Counted from the first letter of the stretch, positions 16,895-27,320 are shown. The stretch: 64,000 bases of DNA from Ferrovibrio sp965278975 (GCF_965278975.1 NZ_OZ257126.1:2356001-2420000), one strand, 5' to 3'. The notes: generated from the letters alone by a model not told the origin. A program made the numbers and translations.

Positions 16895-18202
16895 ATGTCC
16901 GGAATTTTGCTTGGTAGCCTCGGCATTGTTGCGCTGCTCGTTCTCCTTGCTTTGCGCGTGCCAATTGCCATCGCGCTTGGCGGCGTTGCTGTTGGCGGTA
17001 TCTTGATCCTGCGTGGGCCGGAGGCGGCGTTTGGCGTGTTGACCACGCAGCCCTATGGCTTTATCGCGCATTGGACCCTCTCGGCGATTCCGATGTTTCT
17101 GCTGATGGGCAGCGTTGCCTACCATGCCGGACTGACCCAGAGCCTGTATCGTGCTGCGCGGCTGTGGCTGAGCTGGATGCCGGGTGGCCTGGCTGTGGCA
17201 TCCACTGCCGCCTGCGCCGGTTTCGCCGCCGCTTCTGGTTCCTCTGTAGCCACGGCCTCGGCAATGGGCCGTATCGCCATCCCGGAAATGATGCGCTACC
17301 GCTACGACCCCGGCCTGGCGACTGGCAGTGTGGCTGCCGCCGGCACGCTCGGTTCGCTGATTCCGCCCTCGATCCTGATGGTGATCTACGCCATCTTCGC
17401 TGAAGTCTCGGTGTCCAAGGCACTGATGGCCGGCATTTTGCCTGGCCTGCTCTCGGCCGCGATGTTCGGCTTAATGATCGTCATCCGCTGCAAGCTGAAT
17501 CCGAAACTCGGACCGCCAGTCACCGATACTGTGACTTGGTCTGAACGCTTCTCAGTGCTGCGTGAAGTCTGGCCGCTGCCGGCACTGATCCTTGGTGTGA
17601 TCGGTGGCATGTATTCCGGTGCTTTCACCTCTACTGAGGCTGCTGCGGGCGGCGCCTTTCTGGCGATCTTGATTGCTGCCGCACAACGTCGCCTTACATA
17701 CAACGTGATGAAGGCGGCGATAATCGAATCGCTCACCGGCACGGCGGCGGTGTTCTTCATCGCGGTCGGTGGCGTGCTGCTGTCGCGTTTCATGGCCTTC
17801 AGTGGCCTGCCCACGTTCATGGGCGAGTGGCTGGAGCAGTTTGCCGTCAACAAGATCATTTTCATCATCGCCGTTTCGGTGATCTTCGTTGTCCTTGGCT
17901 GCTTCCTCGACTCCATTGGCCTCATGCTGCTCACCATTCCAATCCTGCTGCCGATGCTGGATACGGTCGGCGCTGATCTGATCTGGTTCGGTGTGCTGGT
18001 GATCAAGTATCTCGAAATCGGCTTGGTGACGCCGCCAGTCGGCATGAATGTCTATGTGATAAAAGCGGTAGTAGGCGACAAGATACCATTGGAGACGATC
18101 TTCAAAGGTATCGGCTGGTTCGTGCTCACCGATGTCATCACGCTCGGCATCCTGATCGCCTTCCCGGAAATATCGTTACTGATCCCGCGCCTCATGGAAT
18201 AG
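16895..18202 (+). CDS. TRAP transporter large membrane subunit, DctM type
   Basis: 435-residue inner-membrane protein with about 12 hydrophobic segments. Typical DctM features include the early GVAVGGILILRGP stretch, ASGSSVATASAMGRIAIPEM and the GSLIPPSILMVIYAI motif. It lies 11 bases after the small subunit and 48 bases before the binding protein. It forms the ion-coupled transport channel. The substrate is probably a carboxylate, as for most TRAP systems, and the adjoining MmgE/PrpD gene supports that. Confidence 0.92.
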   Translation: MSGILLGSLGIVALLVLLALRVPIAIALGGVAVGGILILRGPEAAFGVLTTQPYGFIAHWTLSAIPMFLLMGSVAYHAGLTQSLYRAARLWLSWMPGGLAVASTAACAGFAAASGSSVATASAMGRIAIPEMMRYRYDPGLATGSVAAAGTLGSLIPPSILMVIYAIFAEVSVSKALMAGILPGLLSAAMFGLMIVIRCKLNPKLGPPVTDTVTWSERFSVLREVWPLPALILGVIGGMYSGAFTSTEAAAGGAFLAILIAAAQRRLTYNVMKAAIIESLTGTAAVFFIAVGGVLLSRFMAFSGLPTFMGEWLEQFAVNKIIFIIAVSVIFVVLGCFLDSIGLMLLTIPILLPMLDTVGADLIWFGVLVIKYLEIGLVTPPVGMNVYVIKAVVGDKIPLETIFKGIGWFVLTDVITLGILIAFPEISLLIPRLME

Positions 18203-18250
18203 CGCCGCCATCATTCAGTGCCAAAGATGTAGCAAAAACAGGAGGAACCC

Positions 18251-19357
18251 ATGAAAATCGCCGCAATTGCAGCCGTCGGTATCGCTCTGGCCTCGGCTTA
18301 TGCTGGAGAGGTCATGGCGCAGACCAAGATCGTCTACGCCAGTTATCTCGGCCCCAAGCACACCTCCAATCCGGTGATGCTGGATTATTTCAAGAATGTC
18401 GAACGCGACACCAATGGCTCGCTGAAATTCGAGCCGCATTTCGCCCAGTCGCTGCTGGCCGGCAAGGATATTCCGGCCGGTGTGCGCGATGGCATTGCCG
18501 ATTCCGGCTATATCGTCGGTTCCTATGTGCCGTCCGAGATGCCGGTGGAGAATTTCATCGGCGACTTCAGCCTGCTTAATGACGATCCGCTGCTGATGAC
18601 CGGCGTTATCAATGAGCTGGTCCTCTATAATTGCCCGGATTGCAAGGAGGAATACGAGACCAAGTTCAAGGTAAAATTCCTCTCCACCATTGCGTTGACG
18701 CCCTACGTCTATCATTGCAAGCCGCACATCAAGTCGCTGGCTGACATGAAGGGCAAGAAGCTGCGCGCGATTTCCGGCTGGGTCGATATGACCCGTGCCA
18801 TGGGCGCGGTGCCGGTGAACGTCAATGCAGACGAAGCTTATGAAGCATTGGATCGCGGCACCATTGATTGTGCCGTGCATTCCATCACTTCGCAGCGCTC
18901 GCGTTCTTATGGCGAGGCGGCGAAGAACGTGATCCTCAATCCGATCGGCGGCTATATCGGTGCGTCGATGTTCAATCTGCGTGTCGAGAAGTGGAACAAG
19001 CTGAGCAAGACCGAGCGCGATGCCTTGGTGAAGCATCTGCCGGAGATGGTTACCCGCGCGGTCTACAATTACGTCCGCGAGGACGAAGAGGTGATGAAGG
19101 AATATAGCGCCAAGGGGACCAAGTTCTATAACGCGGATCCTGATCTGGCGAAGTTCCTGGCCGAATTCCCAGCGAAGTACATGCCGACGGCCATCGAGAA
19201 AGGCAAGAATCGCAAAGTGAAGAACCCTGAACAGATCGCGGCTAATTTCGAGAAGCTGCGGGTGAAGTGGAAGGGTTTGCTGGATAAGCATGGCCGTGAT
19301 CAGGCGACCTTCCAGAAGCTGATCTGGGAAGAGATTTACAGCAAGTTGCCAACTTGA
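18251..19357 (+). CDS. TRAP transporter substrate-binding protein, DctP type
   Basis: 368-residue periplasmic protein with a Sec signal peptide ending near EVMAQ. DctP features include LADMKGKKLRAISG and the conserved arginine after it that usually salt-bridges a carboxylate ligand. Two cysteine pairs (NCPDCK and the nearby HCKPH) are unusual for the family. GGAGGAA lies just ahead of the ATG. Its stop overlaps the ATG of the MmgE/PrpD gene as TGATG, so uptake and the first catabolic step are probably coupled. Confidence 0.9.
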   Translation: MKIAAIAAVGIALASAYAGEVMAQTKIVYASYLGPKHTSNPVMLDYFKNVERDTNGSLKFEPHFAQSLLAGKDIPAGVRDGIADSGYIVGSYVPSEMPVENFIGDFSLLNDDPLLMTGVINELVLYNCPDCKEEYETKFKVKFLSTIALTPYVYHCKPHIKSLADMKGKKLRAISGWVDMTRAMGAVPVNVNADEAYEALDRGTIDCAVHSITSQRSRSYGEAAKNVILNPIGGYIGASMFNLRVEKWNKLSKTERDALVKHLPEMVTRAVYNYVREDEEVMKEYSAKGTKFYNADPDLAKFLAEFPAKYMPTAIEKGKNRKVKNPEQIAANFEKLRVKWKGLLDKHGRDQATFQKLIWEEIYSKLPT

Positions 19358-20703
19358 TGTCGATTGAACGTCAGATTGCTGGTTTCGTCGCCGATCTCTC
19401 GGTCGGCGACGAAAGCCTGCGACATACTGCCCATCGCCTGGTACTGGATACCGTGGCAGTGGCCTTGCCGGGCGCGTCGGCGCCCGGCGTGGCGCCACTT
19501 GGTGATCTTGCTGTGCAGCAGGCCGGCATTGCTGAAGCCTCGCTGTGGTCTGCGCGGGTAAAGGTGCCTGCTGCTGAAGCCGCTTTCGCCAATGGCGCAG
19601 CCGCTGCCGCGCTTGATTTCGATACCGTCCATGCCGGCTCCATCCTGCATGCCGATGCGGTGGTGGTGCCTGCCGCCTGGGCTGTTGCCGAACGCATGGG
19701 CAGCACTGGGGCAGCCTTTATCGATGCCTATATCGCCGGCGTCGAGATCATGCATCGTCTCTCACTTGCCACGCCGCGTCAGGGCGGCTGGTTTGGTTCT
19801 TCATCACTCGGCGTGTTTGGTGCCGCCGCCGCCGCCGCAAAGCTGCTCGGCCTGGATGCTGCGGGTATTCACCATGCCATGGGTATTGCCCTCAGTCTGG
19901 CTGGAGGCACCAAGCAGGCTATTGTTGAGCGTACATTGACCAAACGGTTACAGACGGCTTTCGCCGCCCGCTCGGGTGTGCAGGCAGCTATCGCCGCCGC
20001 TGCCGGCGTCACCGGCCCGGAAGCCTGGCTGACCGGTGAATATGGCTGGTTCAAGCTGTTTGAAGCCGGTGATCCCGCGAAAGTGCTGGATGGCCTGGGG
20101 CGGCATTTCCATTTCACCGCCACCGGCGTCAAGAAATTCCCCAGCTGCCTGTGCAATCATGTGGTTATCGATGCCGCCATGGCATTGATGGCGGAACATC
20201 GCCTGGCGCCGGAAGATGTGCGCGGCATTGATGTCACCATCTCGCCTTACATGCGGCGCATCGTTGGTGCTGTCTTTGATCCCTCGGGTGATGCCCAGGT
20301 TGCCGGTCAGTTCTCGGTGCAATATGCCGCTGCCTGTGCCGTGTATCGCGGCCGCATGACATTGGGTGAGATCGAGCCGGACCGTGTCTGCGATGCCGCT
20401 TTTGGCGAGAAAGTGAGGGCGGTGGCGGTGGATATCGATAATGCCTGGCCGGGCCATGTGGCGCCAGCGCGCGTTACACTCGCTACCGCGCAAGGCAAGG
20501 TCAGCCGTTTTGTGGAACAGATACCCGGCAGTGCCGAGCGACCGTTGAGCGATGCGGAACTGGCCGCGAAGGCATTGGATTGCCTGGCGGTGGCGGGCTA
20601 TGCCGACACAAGTCTGATCGAGCGGCTGTTCGCCATCGATCAGTGTGATGACATGGCGCTGATTTTCGGCAAGGAGGATGTTGCATGTTCCAAGGTCGCC
20701 TGA
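19357..20703 (+). CDS. MmgE/PrpD-family protein
   Basis: 448-residue protein of the 2-methylcitrate dehydratase / cis-aconitate decarboxylase superfamily. Visible family blocks are the DFDTVHAGSILHADAVVVPAAW segment (positions about 85-107) and the KKFPSCLCNH stretch near 260. Members dehydrate, isomerise or decarboxylate tricarboxylic or related acids. The ATG at 19357 overlaps the DctP stop; a TTG one codon earlier is less likely. It shares 19 bases with the next gene, so the three TRAP genes, this gene and the SDR gene make one operon. The substrate is probably the imported acid. Confidence 0.88.
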   Translation: MSIERQIAGFVADLSVGDESLRHTAHRLVLDTVAVALPGASAPGVAPLGDLAVQQAGIAEASLWSARVKVPAAEAAFANGAAAAALDFDTVHAGSILHADAVVVPAAWAVAERMGSTGAAFIDAYIAGVEIMHRLSLATPRQGGWFGSSSLGVFGAAAAAAKLLGLDAAGIHHAMGIALSLAGGTKQAIVERTLTKRLQTAFAARSGVQAAIAAAAGVTGPEAWLTGEYGWFKLFEAGDPAKVLDGLGRHFHFTATGVKKFPSCLCNHVVIDAAMALMAEHRLAPEDVRGIDVTISPYMRRIVGAVFDPSGDAQVAGQFSVQYAAACAVYRGRMTLGEIEPDRVCDAAFGEKVRAVAVDIDNAWPGHVAPARVTLATAQGKVSRFVEQIPGSAERPLSDAELAAKALDCLAVAGYADTSLIERLFAIDQCDDMALIFGKEDVACSKVA

Positions 20704-21401
20704 TCTGGGTGATTGGTGCCACTGGCGCCATCGGCGAGGCGATTGCTGCTGATCTTGCGGCCCAGGGTGCTCATGTGGTGGCATCGGGCCGCGACGCTGC
20801 GAAGCTCAAAAGCCTGGGGCATGAAGCCGAATTGGTGAATCTGGCTGATCGTGCCTCGGTGGATGGCGCTGCGGCCCGCATCCTGGCCCGCCACGGCCGT
20901 ATTGATGCCCTGGTCAATACCGTGGCCTTGCCGAATTTTGGCGACTTCCTCACACTCGATGATGACGAATGGCTTGCGGTGTTGCAGGCCAAGGGGCTTG
21001 GCTACATGCGCTCAATCCGCGCCGTGCTGCCAGGCATGCTGGCGCGCGGCAGTGGCGTTATCGTCAATGTATCCGGCCGGGGTGGGCATCAGCCGAATTC
21101 GGCCTCCCATATGCCCGGCTCTTCGGCCAATGCCATGGTCAACCTGCTGACCAAGGGCATCGCCAATCTGTATGGATCGAAAGGTATCCGCAGCAATGCG
21201 GTAGCGCCGGGGCCGGTGAAGACGCCGCGCTACGATGCCATTGCCGCCGCTAATGAGAAGCTGGGCCAGAAACCGCCTGCCGTCACGCCAGCTACCACTG
21301 AGCAGATTGCGCAGATCACGCGCTTCCTGCTTTCCGACATGGCTTCGCATCTCAACGGCTGTATCCTGCAGGCTGATGGCGGTACCACGCTGACGCTCTA
21401 G
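20685..21401 (+). CDS. SDR-family oxidoreductase lacking the usual Tyr-x3-Lys
   Basis: 238-residue Rossmann protein with a GATGAIG nucleotide-binding loop and NTVALPN where classical SDRs have NNAG. The serine strand is present (VIVNVSGRGG), but where YxxxK is expected the sequence reads MPGSSANAMVNLLTK, so both catalytic tyrosine and lysine seem absent. Related atypical SDRs carry this GSSANA pattern. It may be a low-activity or differently catalysing member. It overlaps the MmgE/PrpD gene and is convergent with the flavoprotein gene, one base apart. Confidence 0.82.
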   Translation: MFQGRLIWVIGATGAIGEAIAADLAAQGAHVVASGRDAAKLKSLGHEAELVNLADRASVDGAAARILARHGRIDALVNTVALPNFGDFLTLDDDEWLAVLQAKGLGYMRSIRAVLPGMLARGSGVIVNVSGRGGHQPNSASHMPGSSANAMVNLLTKGIANLYGSKGIRSNAVAPGPVKTPRYDAIAAANEKLGQKPPAVTPATTEQIAQITRFLLSDMASHLNGCILQADGGTTLTL

Positions 21402-21402
21402 C

Positions 21403-22983
21403 TTACTCCCAGGGAGCGAGCTTGGCGGCGTTGCGCCCGGCAGTCCAACCGCCGATGACACATTCCGACAGGTTGCCGCCGCCGAGATAGAGGTGGCCGA
21501 ACACGCTGCCAAGTTCACCAGCGGCAAAAAGGCGCGGAATCGGCTCACCGAAGGGCGTCAGGATGCGCTGCTCGGTATCATGCACCGGGCCGCCCTGTGT
21601 ATTGATCACGATGGGATAGGCGCGGCCGAAATAGTAGGGTGGGTTGCGGATCGGCACCATGGTATCGGGCAGGCGACCGAATTCCGTGTCGTTGCCGGCA
21701 TCCACCATGGCGTTCCAGCGTGCTACGGTTTCTTCCAGTGCACGCACCGGAATCCCCGCCTTGGCTGCCAGTTCGGCCAGGCTGTCGGCGCGCTCCAGGA
21801 TGCCGTTTTCCACTTCCTTCAGATTGTCCGGGCTCCAGTCATAGCGGTGCAGCTTGTCATTCTGGATCGAGCGGGCAATCGGATACATCTTGCGGCCGGC
21901 TTCGTCGAAGATCACGAAGGCCGGAATGCGCGGGAAGCGCTGCGTCTTGGAATCATACCAGTCGAAGGGGCGCACGCCGGTATCGCCGGGATAGGGCGGA
22001 TATTCATCCATGAAGCGCCGGCCGGTCTGATCGACCACGATCCAGGCCATGCTTGCCACCGATTTCTGCGACATGCGTTTGCCTTGCGCATCGGTGACAC
22101 CGAGATCCGATACCATCTCCGGGCGGCCCGGGGTCCACATCGGTACTGCCTTCATGTAGAAGCCGAACGGGAAGTTCGGATCGGGATGCTTCAGGCCATA
22201 GGGGCCGTGATAATGCCACATATGCCAGAGATCGGCGCCCACGGCCTGTGCCATGCGGATGCCGTCGCCGGTATTGCCACGGAACGAGCCGGTAAGCACC
22301 GGCATCGCCTGCAGATACTGGCGCTTCATCTCCGGATCATCCTCGAAGCCGCCACAGGTGAGCACGACGGCGCGGCGGGCCTTGATCCGCCGTGTCTTGC
22401 CGTCCTTGCGCACGGAAAGGCCGATAACCGTGCCCGAGGTGTCGGTGATCAGCCGCTCGGCGGCGCATTCCATTTCCACCCTGGTGCCAAGCGCGACAAC
22501 ATTGTCTTCCAGCAACTTGAACAGCTTGGTGCCGCCCTTGATGCCGCGCACGGCATGATGCTCCGTTGCATCATCTAGCGCCGGCACACTGTCGATCTCG
22601 CAATACGCCAGCGAATCGGTGCCGTCGAAAGGATAGTTGCCCAGCGCCTTCACCACCTTGACCACGGCGCCGTTGGTCTTGGCCAGTTCGCGCACATAAT
22701 CGGTAGCCACCGCCATGCCTTCGGCCAGGGCACGGATCACCGGCGCAGGGGTGCGCCCGGCACAAGTGGTCATCAGATAGGCATAGGCCTGTTCAACATC
22801 ATCGGTGACGCGGATGCCGCCAGCGGAAACTGCCGAAAGCCCGCCGGGCCAGGGCATCTTTTCCAGCAGCAGGGTATCGGCGCCGGCACGGCGCGCCTCG
22901 ATCGCGGCCACGGCGCCGGCCGCGCCATAGCCGACGATGACGACATCAGCGCTGTCGTCCCAGGTCATATCAGGCTTGCTCAT
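21403..22983 (-). CDS. FAD-dependent oxidoreductase, fumarate reductase/3-ketosteroid dehydrogenase-like
   Basis: 526-residue flavoprotein. The N-terminus holds the dinucleotide fold VVIVGYGAAGAVAAIEARRAGA and an LLLEKM acidic end; the C-terminus closes the FAD site with LFAAGELGSVFGHLYLGGGN. The group includes fumarate reductase flavoproteins, 3-ketosteroid delta-1-dehydrogenases and related desaturases of cyclic ketones or acids. There is no signal peptide, so it is cytoplasmic. Its ATG overlaps the carboxyltransferase stop, so the pair is translated together. A ring or acyl desaturation step next to a carboxylase is likely. Confidence 0.85.
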   Translation of the reverse strand: MSKPDMTWDDSADVVIVGYGAAGAVAAIEARRAGADTLLLEKMPWPGGLSAVSAGGIRVTDDVEQAYAYLMTTCAGRTPAPVIRALAEGMAVATDYVRELAKTNGAVVKVVKALGNYPFDGTDSLAYCEIDSVPALDDATEHHAVRGIKGGTKLFKLLEDNVVALGTRVEMECAAERLITDTSGTVIGLSVRKDGKTRRIKARRAVVLTCGGFEDDPEMKRQYLQAMPVLTGSFRGNTGDGIRMAQAVGADLWHMWHYHGPYGLKHPDPNFPFGFYMKAVPMWTPGRPEMVSDLGVTDAQGKRMSQKSVASMAWIVVDQTGRRFMDEYPPYPGDTGVRPFDWYDSKTQRFPRIPAFVIFDEAGRKMYPIARSIQNDKLHRYDWSPDNLKEVENGILERADSLAELAAKAGIPVRALEETVARWNAMVDAGNDTEFGRLPDTMVPIRNPPYYFGRAYPIVINTQGGPVHDTEQRILTPFGEPIPRLFAAGELGSVFGHLYLGGGNLSECVIGGWTAGRNAAKLAPWE

Positions 22984-24518
22984 GGATCGATCCGGTGCTT
23001 GAAGCCCGGCTTCAGATTGCCCTTGGTGCGCTCCAGCACGGAAAGAATCACGTCGCGTGTTTCCGCCGGATGGATCACATCGTCGATCAATGCCATCTCT
23101 GCCGCCAGGAAGGCATGGCTATCGGCATCCATCTGCTCGAGCAATTCGGCGCGCTTGGCTTCAGGATCCGGGGCAGAGGCAATTGCCTTGCCATGCACCA
23201 GTTCCACGCCGGCGGCCGGTCCCATCACATCGAATCGCGCGGTCGGCCAGGCGCCGATGAAATCCGGCTTCATGGTGCGGCCGCCCATCACCAGATAGGC
23301 AAGGCCGATCGCCTTGCGCAGCACGATGGTCACCTTCGGCACCGTGGTGGAAATCACCGTGTTCAGTGTGCGTGAGGCCAGCGACACCATGCGTGTCTTC
23401 TCGACTTCCGAGCCGACCAGGAAGCCCGGGCAATCGGTGAGGAATACCAGTGGGATATTGAAGGCATCGCAGACTTCGACAAATTTCCGCGCCTTGGTCG
23501 CGGCCTTATAGTCGAGTGCGCCGGCGATGTGCATCGGGTTGTTGGCGATGATGCCAACCGGCTGCCCCTGCATGCGGCACCAGGTGGTGACCAGATTGGG
23601 CCCATATTCCGGTCGGTACATGAACAGGTCGCCGCCATCGGCCAGCAACTGCACCAGTTGCACCATGTCATAGGCGCGGCGCGGGTTGTCGGAAACCATC
23701 TGCACGATGCGGGCTCGCCCGGCATCGCTGTCGATTGGCGCTGGACGCGGCTCCGCCACCGGGGGCAGTTCGTCGCAATTCGACGGGAAGAATGAAAGCC
23801 AGGCGCGGATCGTCGCCAGGCATTCGGCATCGCTTTCCGCGATCTGATCCACCTGGCCGGTTTCGCGCGCCACCTTCTCGGCGCCGCCGAGTTCTTCCGG
23901 TGTGACGATCTCGCCGATGCCGACCTTCACCACCGGGGGGCCGGACATGCCGAAGAAACCGGTGCCGCGCACGATGGAAATGAAATCGGATTGTGCCGCG
24001 GTGAAAGCCGGGCCACCGAAGCAGGCCCCCATGATCGCGGCCACCTGCGGCACATGGCCGGAAAGGCGGTAATGTTCGCGGAAGCGGTGGCCAATGGCGG
24101 CGGCGGCAGCACCATTATTCTCCTGGAAGCGGCCAGCGCCGGCTTCCATCAGCGCCACATAGGGACGCTTATGCTGTGCCGCCAGTTCACGGATGCGGGC
24201 GGTCTTGGCTTCTGCAACACGGCCACGCGTGCCGGCCAGCACACTGACATCCTCAGAGGATACATAGACGATGCGGCCATCAATCTTGCCCCAGCCGGCG
24301 ATCAGGCCGTCAGCGGGGGTGCGATCATGCAATTGCGGGTGTTGGCTGCGCCCCAGGACCCCAAGCTCGACGAAGCTGCCCGGATCGAACAGGGCTTCCA
24401 CGCGCTCGCGGGCATTCATTTTGCCGGCGGCTTTGAGTTTCTGGAGGGCGGACGGGCTTCCCAGTTTGCGGCCGGCGGCGCGCTTCTCCGCCAGTTCATC
24501 AAGGATCTTCTTGTCCAT
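22980..24518 (-). CDS. Acyl-CoA carboxylase, carboxyltransferase subunit
   Basis: 512-residue protein with both crotonase-like halves of the PccB/MccB family. Motifs include KMNARERVEALFDPGSF, GACFGGPAFTAAQSDF and, in the second half, TDCPGFLVGSEVEKT with GRTMKPDF. It transfers a carboxyl group from biotin to an acyl-CoA. The ATG at 24518 was chosen because the conserved N-terminus (DELAEKR) starts there; an extension to 24575 crosses the promoter region. The biotin carrier is encoded divergently about 110 bases away and the biotin carboxylase at 54612-55982. Propionyl-, methylcrotonyl- or another branched acyl-CoA could be the substrate. Confidence 0.92.
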   Translation of the reverse strand: MDKKILDELAEKRAAGRKLGSPSALQKLKAAGKMNARERVEALFDPGSFVELGVLGRSQHPQLHDRTPADGLIAGWGKIDGRIVYVSSEDVSVLAGTRGRVAEAKTARIRELAAQHKRPYVALMEAGAGRFQENNGAAAAAIGHRFREHYRLSGHVPQVAAIMGACFGGPAFTAAQSDFISIVRGTGFFGMSGPPVVKVGIGEIVTPEELGGAEKVARETGQVDQIAESDAECLATIRAWLSFFPSNCDELPPVAEPRPAPIDSDAGRARIVQMVSDNPRRAYDMVQLVQLLADGGDLFMYRPEYGPNLVTTWCRMQGQPVGIIANNPMHIAGALDYKAATKARKFVEVCDAFNIPLVFLTDCPGFLVGSEVEKTRMVSLASRTLNTVISTTVPKVTIVLRKAIGLAYLVMGGRTMKPDFIGAWPTARFDVMGPAAGVELVHGKAIASAPDPEAKRAELLEQMDADSHAFLAAEMALIDDVIHPAETRDVILSVLERTKGNLKPGFKHRIDP

Positions 24519-24551
24519 TTTCGACTCTCTTGCTCCCGGTGTCCGCTTGTT

Positions 24552-24576
24552 ATTGTAAGGATTAGATAGTATCAAT
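24552..24576. promoter_or_regulatory. Operator-like element between carboxyltransferase and biotin-carrier genes
   Basis: ATTGT (24552-24556) and TCAAT (24572-24576) are 15 bases apart, the short-spacer version of the family, around an ATTAGA core that recurs in other copies. A second, partial match with left arm AATTGTTCCA begins at 24584. Both lie in the 110-base divergent intergenic region. Confidence 0.35.
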
Positions 24577-24628
24577 TCTACGAAATTGTTCCACTGACTA
24601 TCAGATCATTAGTCAAAAGAGGATGACA

Positions 24629-24844
24629 ATGGCGTTGGAAATCAAGTCGCAGGTGGCTGGTACCGTATGGAAGATCGAGGCTGGAGATGGCGCCAAGGTG
24701 GCGGCTGGCGATACCTTGATCGTGATTGAATCGATGAAAATGGAAATCCCGGTCGATGCACCGCGGGAAGGCACTGTGGTGCGTTTCCTGGTCGCCGAAA
24801 AGGATGTCGTGAAGGACGGTCAAGTTCTTGTAATCCTTGATTAA
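24629..24844 (+). CDS. Biotin carboxyl carrier protein (stand-alone biotinyl/lipoyl domain)
   Basis: 71-residue single domain with the biotinylation motif ESMKMEI, the target lysine flanked by methionines as in biotin carriers, and the flanking glycines of the barrel (VAGTVWKIEAGDGAKV). The ATG at 24629 is preferred because AGAGG lies six bases upstream; an ATG at 24623 abuts that site directly. It is divergent from the carboxyltransferase gene. Encoding the carrier apart from the carboxylase is less common in PCC/MCC-type enzymes, where it is usually fused to the biotin carboxylase; here that subunit ends without a carrier domain. Confidence 0.92.
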   Translation: MALEIKSQVAGTVWKIEAGDGAKVAAGDTLIVIESMKMEIPVDAPREGTVVRFLVAEKDVVKDGQVLVILD

Positions 24845-24851
24845 AGCCGGA

Positions 24852-26015
<1,164 letters not shown>

Positions 26016-26039
26016 GGAGGATTTGCCCCCTTCATTAAA

Positions 26040-26100
26040 ATTGCTCACCATCATTAGATACAATATAGGCTTGATTGCATCCATCAGACAAGCGACAATC
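26040..26100. promoter_or_regulatory. Two operator-like elements in a divergent promoter region
   Basis: Two members of the operator family lie in tandem: ATTGC-N15-ACAAT at 26040-26064 and ATTGC-N16-ACAAT at 26074-26099. The second has an 8-base spacer ATCAGACA that differs by one base from the spacer at 49345-49352 (ATTAGACA). The region separates the racemase-like gene (minus) from the acyl-CoA dehydrogenase operon (plus), so one copy may serve each. Confidence 0.45.
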
Positions 26101-26148
26101 ACTCGACAACGAGTTAATTGAATCGGGAAAGTAGTTCGGGAGGGAACA

Positions 26149-27309
26149 ATGGATTTCCGCATGACGGAGCGGCAGCAGGAATTGGTCGAAGCTGCCGAGC
26201 AGGCCTATCACCGTCGGCTGCGCAAGATCATCGAGGCCAAGCCGGCTGATCTGGTGGATCGCCTGCGCGTCGCCATGGCCGAGCAGGGTCTGCTCGGGCT
26301 GAATATGCCGGAAGCTTATGGCGGCCAGGGGCTGCCGCTGCTGGATACGCTGCTGGTGATCCAGCGCCTGCAGGCCTGCGACTCCGCGCTCGGCGCGCTG
26401 GCGCATCGCACCTCCACTGGCGCTGTCGGCGCCATTGCCGTGCTTGGCACCGAGGAGCAGAAGAAGAAATATGTTGCCGGTGTCTGCGAAGGCCGCATCG
26501 GCATCAGCATCGGCATCACCGAGCCGGAAGCCGGTTCTGCCGCCACGGCGATGAAAACGCGCGCCCGCATCGATGGCGACAGCGTGGTGATCGATGGCAA
26601 GAAGCAGTTTGTCAGCTTCGTCGATCACACCCATTACACCGTGGTCTACTGCCGCTTCGGCACCACCGGCAAGGCCAGCGATATCGGCGCCGTGATCGTG
26701 CCGCATGACACGCCCGGTTTCAGCCGCTCGAAGGGCACCATGAACATGGCCGACGAGCTGCTGTTCGAGCTCTATTTCGACAATTGCCGCGTGCCGCGTG
26801 AGAATGTGCTGATTGATGGCAATGCCTTTGGCCGCCTGATCAGCGTATACAATGCCGAGCGGCTTGGCTCGATTTCGCGCATGCTGGGTTCGGCCCAGGC
26901 CTCTTTCGAGCATGCGGTGGAATATACTCGCACGCGCCGCCAGTTCGGCCAGGAAATTGCCGATTTCCAGGGTGTGCAGTGGATGCTTGCCGATATGAAG
27001 GTGAAGCTGGAAGCGGCGCAGTTGCTGACCTATCGCGCGGCTGCAAATGCCGGTGCTTCCGGCCTGCCGGTGGCGGTCGAAACCTCGATGGCGAAGGCTT
27101 ACACGGCGATCGCGGCAAAGGAGATCTGCGACGATGCGCTGCAGCTCCATGGCGCCAACGGCTATACCCGCGAATATCCGCTGGCACATCGCTATGCGGA
27201 AGTGCGTGGCGGCTCGATTTATGGCGGCACTGTGCAGATCCACAAAAACATGATTGCCGCGGCCATCCTGCAGCGGAAGAACAACCAGTGGAAGCGTAAC
27301 GACTCGTAG
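26149..27309 (+). CDS. Acyl-CoA dehydrogenase, isovaleryl-CoA/long-chain type by catalytic base
   Basis: 386-residue enzyme with a complete acyl-CoA dehydrogenase fold (ITEPEAGS in the mid-domain, RRQFGQEIADFQGVQW and LQLHGANGYT in the C-domain). The usual YEGT reads YGGT, so Glu is missing at position 359. A glutamate is present at 237 (NAERLGS), the place where isovaleryl-CoA and long-chain dehydrogenases put their base, so the enzyme is probably active on 2- or 3-branched acyl-CoAs. GGGAGG lies ahead of the ATG. First gene of the six-gene operon ending at 32287. Confidence 0.92.
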   Translation: MDFRMTERQQELVEAAEQAYHRRLRKIIEAKPADLVDRLRVAMAEQGLLGLNMPEAYGGQGLPLLDTLLVIQRLQACDSALGALAHRTSTGAVGAIAVLGTEEQKKKYVAGVCEGRIGISIGITEPEAGSAATAMKTRARIDGDSVVIDGKKQFVSFVDHTHYTVVYCRFGTTGKASDIGAVIVPHDTPGFSRSKGTMNMADELLFELYFDNCRVPRENVLIDGNAFGRLISVYNAERLGSISRMLGSAQASFEHAVEYTRTRRQFGQEIADFQGVQWMLADMKVKLEAAQLLTYRAAANAGASGLPVAVETSMAKAYTAIAAKEICDDALQLHGANGYTREYPLAHRYAEVRGGSIYGGTVQIHKNMIAAAILQRKNNQWKRNDS

Positions 27310-27320
27310 GCGAGGCGGCG

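Noticed and set aside
18215..19498. Long minus-strand open frame (427 codons) opposite the TRAP binding-protein gene
   Set aside because: It mirrors the plus-strand gene, which has a signal peptide, ribosome site and clear family motifs; the antisense product looks like no known protein and spans the start of the next gene.
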